A stretch of DNA of 54,985 nt, taken from positions 1-54,985 of the forward strand of contig JAFXVZ010000007.1 in assembly GCA_017534535.1 (NCBI GenBank), in the 5' to 3' direction. The translations under genes were made by a program, and so were the position numbers. Positions within the stretch are counted from its first letter, which is position 1. Each line of letters begins with the position of its first letter. The stretch comes from Bacteroidaceae bacterium (GTDB taxonomy: Bacteria > Bacteroidota > Bacteroidia > Bacteroidales > Bacteroidaceae). This document shows, one piece after another, positions 52,099 through 54,985 of this stretch. The notes beneath the pieces were generated by a model. It saw nothing but the letters and a program-made list of their open reading frames with translations. It searched no databases and was not told where the DNA came from.

Positions 52099-54609
52099 TT
52101 ATTCGGCAGCTACGATTCTATCAGCATACTCGCTCCATCCTGAGGCTTCTTTATAGTCAGCTACAGAGCCGGCAGGAACATAGATTACAAAACCACTCGA
52201 ACTGACAAATACATTAGAACCCATTTTTGGAGGAACGGTGGCCCAACAGTAAACACTTTCCAGATGATTGCAAGCGGTAAATGCATTCGATACGATAGAA
52301 GTTACACTGGCCGGTATATTGATTACTTCAAGGCCAGAGTTTTGGAAAGCAGCACCATCAATGGTAGTCAAACCTTCTGGCAACTGAATAGTAGTCAGGG
52401 CAAAGCACTGTGAGAAACAAGTTCTCGGCAAGGTTTTCAAATTAGCTGGCAGTTTAACAGTGGCAAGACTTTCACAATCATAGAAAGTACCCAACATACC
52501 CAAATCCATCACGCCATCTGGTATCTCGATGCTGGTCAAACTGTGGCAGTAACTGAAAGCAAAATAACCGATGGACGTCAGATTTTCCGGTAACGTCACT
52601 TCCCTCAAATTATACTGTTCAGAAAACATTTCACGAGGCAGTGACCTCAAGGAAGTGAAATACTGCAATTCGTTGAATGACGTGATTTCCACCGCATTAT
52701 CACCCATTACGCTACGCCTTCCTGAGAAGATTGAATAATCTTCATCATATTGACTATTATGAATGGTAGGAATCTCAGTCACAGCAGCTGCTTCCCTATA
52801 GCTCACCTTCCCGTCACCATCCAAATCGAAATACTTCACGCAGAGGGTTTCCACATTAGCATCAGCAAAGCTGATGACTTCACCGCCCGAAATGCTCTTG
52901 ATTCTGTCGGCATAGTCACTCCAGCCAGCTGCAGTTTTGTAAGCATCTACTGAGCCATCAGGCACATAGATGGTAAGTGTTGTTCCGTTACCAAGTCCAT
53001 TCGCGCCCAAAGATGGCGGATTGACAGCTAGACAAGTGACGTTTTCCATCTGGGGATTTTCATTAAAGGCAGCATAACCGATCTCAGTCAAAGTGGATGG
53101 CAGCAAAACGTCTTTTAAGAAACGACATCCACTGACCGCCATCAAACCGATAGTTTTCACTCCCTCTGGAATGGCAATACTTGTTATACCTGATCCTTGG
53201 AAAGCAAACAAATCAATACTTTCCACACTATTTGGTATAGAAACTTTTTCCAAATTCCTACAAGCACTGAAAAGACCCATACTAATAGTTGTCACACCTG
53301 ACGGTATCACAGCTTCAGTTATTTTGGTAATCTGGAAAGCATACTTATCAATAAATGTTACACCCTTTGGTATCTGGATAGTTGACAGACTTTGACACCG
53401 ACCAAATGCATTATCACCAATGGATTTCACGTTATCTGGCAATTTCACTTCAGCCATTGATACTTGGTCAAGGAACATATTAGCAGGAATTGCCTCCAAA
53501 GACCTAAAATAATACAGCTCATTGAAAGACAAAATGTTAACAGCCTTATCACCTAACCTTCCAATGCCGGCAAAAATAGGATACTGAAAACCATCAACAC
53601 CTTCAATGGTGGGAATCTCAGTCACCGCATACGCTTCTGCGTAGCTCAGGAAACCATCACCGTTCGTGTCGAAATACCGCAAGCAAAGTCCTTCCACGCC
53701 TTGATCAGCAAAATGAATGTAGTCGCCATCCACATTCAACCTCGTAAGGCTGTAGATTTCACCACGCTTGATCTCCACGTTCGAACCTGTGGGCTTCTTA
53801 TAGCTTATCCTTGTCCCACCTTTGTCATAGCCATTGACCTCTACGGTAAAACCATTCACAAAGGTCATAGGAGGCAAGTTGAAATAGATGCTCTCCACGT
53901 TAGTGTTCAAAAGCAGGTCGCGAACACTGCCACCCAGCTTCTTATTGGCCGACTGACCAGCGTCAACCACAAACACTGGCTCGTCGGCAGTCAGGTCGAT
54001 GGTCCCAGTGCCATACAGCACCTCATCGTTGTTGCCATACAGATACACCGACTCCAGTCTGTAGATGCCTGTCAGGTTGACATTAACCAAGCCCGTCACC
54101 TGCTTGAACAGCATGTTTTCGCCCGTGCTCACCGCCACCATCGGAGTCTTGATGTCTTCATATAATCCGAAATCATTCGCTGGAAGCGAGGCGTGAATCA
54201 GCGTGATGCGCTCCTTATCTTGTGAAAAGTATTGGTCTTCATTTGGATAATAGGCATAGAACTCAGTGCCATAGATCTCCTTGCCGCCGAAGACAGCCGT
54301 ATTGCTTTCGTACTGGATGGCGTCACTACCTACCTTAGTCATGAAAGTCTGTGCCGTTGGCTCCAAGTCACTGAACACGGTAATCGCATCCTTTTCATTC
54401 CAAAACACGCGTTTCTTACCCTCCTCGCCTGTTTGGCCGAGGAAAGCTCGTGTATCAGCGGTTTCGCTAATGGTAGCCGTGAAGGAAGAAATCTTCTTCA
54501 CCCCCGCTTCTGTCTTGTAGTCAGCAAACTCATCGTTGCTGCAGGCTACCAATCCAATCGTCAACAGGATGACCCCGAGAGACATCCCCCAAATTTTCAG
54601 TGTTTTCAT
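52099..54609 (-). CDS. BspA-like leucine-rich-repeat surface lipoprotein with internal duplication
   Basis: 836 aa. Lipoprotein signal MKTLKIWGMSLGVILLTIGLVAC, lipid Cys23. Residues about 40-300 resemble fimbrillin-like domains (RVFWNEKDAITVFS, EFYAYYPNED, RGEIYSLT). Two similar modules follow, each opening with an EF-hand-like calcium loop (FDTNGDGFLSYAEA from 314; FDLDGDGKVSYREA from 595), then BspA-type LRR_5 repeats (IPDGVxxIGxxAFxxC) and closing with YVPDGSVDAYKTAAGWSDYADRI-like text. The modules start 281 residues apart. Start 54609 was chosen over an in-frame ATG 93 bases upstream because of the -7 box and signal. Probably surface-exposed, for adhesion. Confidence 0.83.
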   Translation of the reverse strand: MKTLKIWGMSLGVILLTIGLVACSNDEFADYKTEAGVKKISSFTATISETADTRAFLGQTGEEGKKRVFWNEKDAITVFSDLEPTAQTFMTKVGSDAIQYESNTAVFGGKEIYGTEFYAYYPNEDQYFSQDKERITLIHASLPANDFGLYEDIKTPMVAVSTGENMLFKQVTGLVNVNLTGIYRLESVYLYGNNDEVLYGTGTIDLTADEPVFVVDAGQSANKKLGGSVRDLLLNTNVESIYFNLPPMTFVNGFTVEVNGYDKGGTRISYKKPTGSNVEIKRGEIYSLTRLNVDGDYIHFADQGVEGLCLRYFDTNGDGFLSYAEAYAVTEIPTIEGVDGFQYPIFAGIGRLGDKAVNILSFNELYYFRSLEAIPANMFLDQVSMAEVKLPDNVKSIGDNAFGRCQSLSTIQIPKGVTFIDKYAFQITKITEAVIPSGVTTISMGLFSACRNLEKVSIPNSVESIDLFAFQGSGITSIAIPEGVKTIGLMAVSGCRFLKDVLLPSTLTEIGYAAFNENPQMENVTCLAVNPPSLGANGLGNGTTLTIYVPDGSVDAYKTAAGWSDYADRIKSISGGEVISFADANVETLCVKYFDLDGDGKVSYREAAAVTEIPTIHNSQYDEDYSIFSGRRSVMGDNAVEITSFNELQYFTSLRSLPREMFSEQYNLREVTLPENLTSIGYFAFSYCHSLTSIEIPDGVMDLGMLGTFYDCESLATVKLPANLKTLPRTCFSQCFALTTIQLPEGLTTIDGAAFQNSGLEVINIPASVTSIVSNAFTACNHLESVYCWATVPPKMGSNVFVSSSGFVIYVPAGSVADYKEASGWSEYADRIVAAE

Positions 54610-54638
54610 AGCGCGAGTCAATTTGTTTATATTCGATG

Positions 54639-54646
54639 CAAATATA
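54639..54646 (-). promoter_or_regulatory. -7 box of the BspA-like gene
   Basis: Minus strand TATATTTG, a perfect TAnnTTTG, 29 bases before the ATG at 54609. Confidence 0.6.
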
Positions 54647-54780
54647 AATATTTTTCTGATAAAAACATAATTTTTACACTCTTTTTTTATGGGGAGGGTC
54701 ACACCATATATATTGCCTTATTCATTCTTCACACTTAATGTCCAATTACTCATACCTAACTATTACTTTGTGTAAGTCCG

Positions 54781-54812
54781 AGCATCAGAGCATCAGAGCA
54801 TCAGAGCATCAT
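54781..54812. repeat. 8-bp tandem repeat (AGCATCAG x4)
   Basis: Three exact AGCATCAG units (54781-54804) and a fourth AGCATCAT (54805-54812). The repeat covers the stop codon of the partial gene on the minus strand. Confidence 0.85.
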
Positions 54813-54985
54813 TTATGTTTTTCTCTTTTTCAGCATCAAGAAGGGGCGAGGTGAGCTTATATCCTTTTGTCATGACCGCCTTTCCGGAGGTTCCTTCTGT
54901 CACCGCTTTCATAAACGGAGCCACCTCCTCCTTCGGCACAAGTATCCGGGTCGTGACGTGATCCGTATATTCGCTGTCCAGGATC
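54793..54985 (-). CDS. C-terminal fragment, probable YigZ/IMPACT family (DUF1949-like end)
   Basis: About 63 codons of the 3' end; the rest lies beyond the window. The translation runs ILDSEYTDHVTTRILVP, then EEVAPFMKAVTEGTSGKA, then GYKLTSPLLDAEKEK and ends NDALMLstop. It resembles the DUF1949 end of YigZ/IMPACT proteins (EY..V..RI.VP....F). The stop TGA at 54793-54795 falls inside the 8-bp tandem repeat, so the last codons come from the repeat. Family assignment is tentative. Confidence 0.4.
   Translation of the reverse strand, partial: ILDSEYTDHVTTRILVPKEEVAPFMKAVTEGTSGKAVMTKGYKLTSPLLDAEKEKNINDALML

Overview
The window is chromosomal DNA of a member of the Bacteroidota, most likely order Bacteroidales (Prevotella- or Bacteroides-like). 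The support is: genes preceded by the Bacteroidota-type promoter TTTG-N19-21-TAnnTTTG rather than by Shine-Dalgarno sequences; many DUF families typical of the group (DUF4301, YccF, DUF6078-like, rSAM-associated lipoprotein); a TonB-type outer-membrane receptor; a fimbrillin-like/BspA-like lipoprotein; and GyrA, Tgt and S16 variants of the Bacteroidales type. The species cannot be fixed from sequence reading alone.

Layout. 1-6100 is the accessory part: the 3' end of a tRNA-Phe with its terminator, a secreted GH78-like glycosidase, then a ~3.07-kb module (2590-5661). The module holds a primase/helicase-like BT4734+VirE protein and a small four-cysteine DUF6078-like protein, separated by eight 22-bp degenerate direct repeats and bounded by ~87-bp imperfect inverted repeats. 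A candidate small RNA and a tRNA-Arg(TCT) follow. No transposase, integrase or relaxase is present. This module is the most unusual structure in the window.

6179-31000 carries an SGNH esterase; a TonB-receptor-like protein translationally coupled to a cytoplasmic GH13 enzyme; a patatin-like lipase; pheT and yebC; the lon-tgt-lptG cluster on the minus strand; trmN6; a secreted metallo-beta-lactamase-fold lipoprotein; an NhaC antiporter; rpsP with a long Ala/Glu/Lys tail; a TlpA-type lipoprotein and a CE1-type esterase; an ASCH-domain protein; prs; and a membrane protein.

29000-39200 is housekeeping: two tandem TPR paralogues downstream of gyrA, then divergent clpC and htpG. 39200-39800 is a tRNA cluster: two tRNA-Arg(ACG) copies, a decayed third copy with its own terminator, and tRNA-Val(CAC) on the other strand. 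39884-49600 carries yccF, a DUF4301-purT operon, a membrane metallophosphoesterase, a winged-helix protein, a long RelA/SpoT homologue with a degenerate hydrolase domain overlapping dgkA, an MFS/HAD pair and a small membrane protein. 49700-54985 has the fabD-EamA-lipoprotein operon, a large BspA-like lipoprotein with an internal duplication, and the 3' end of a probable YigZ/IMPACT-family gene whose stop codon lies in an 8-bp tandem repeat.

Working together: most genes serve translation (pheT, rpsP, tRNAs, tgt, trmN6, yebC), protein quality control (lon, clpC, htpG), envelope and lipid metabolism (lptG, dgkA, fabD), nucleotide synthesis (prs, purT) and glycan use (GH78, GH13, esterases). No CRISPR array, insertion sequence or complete prophage was seen.
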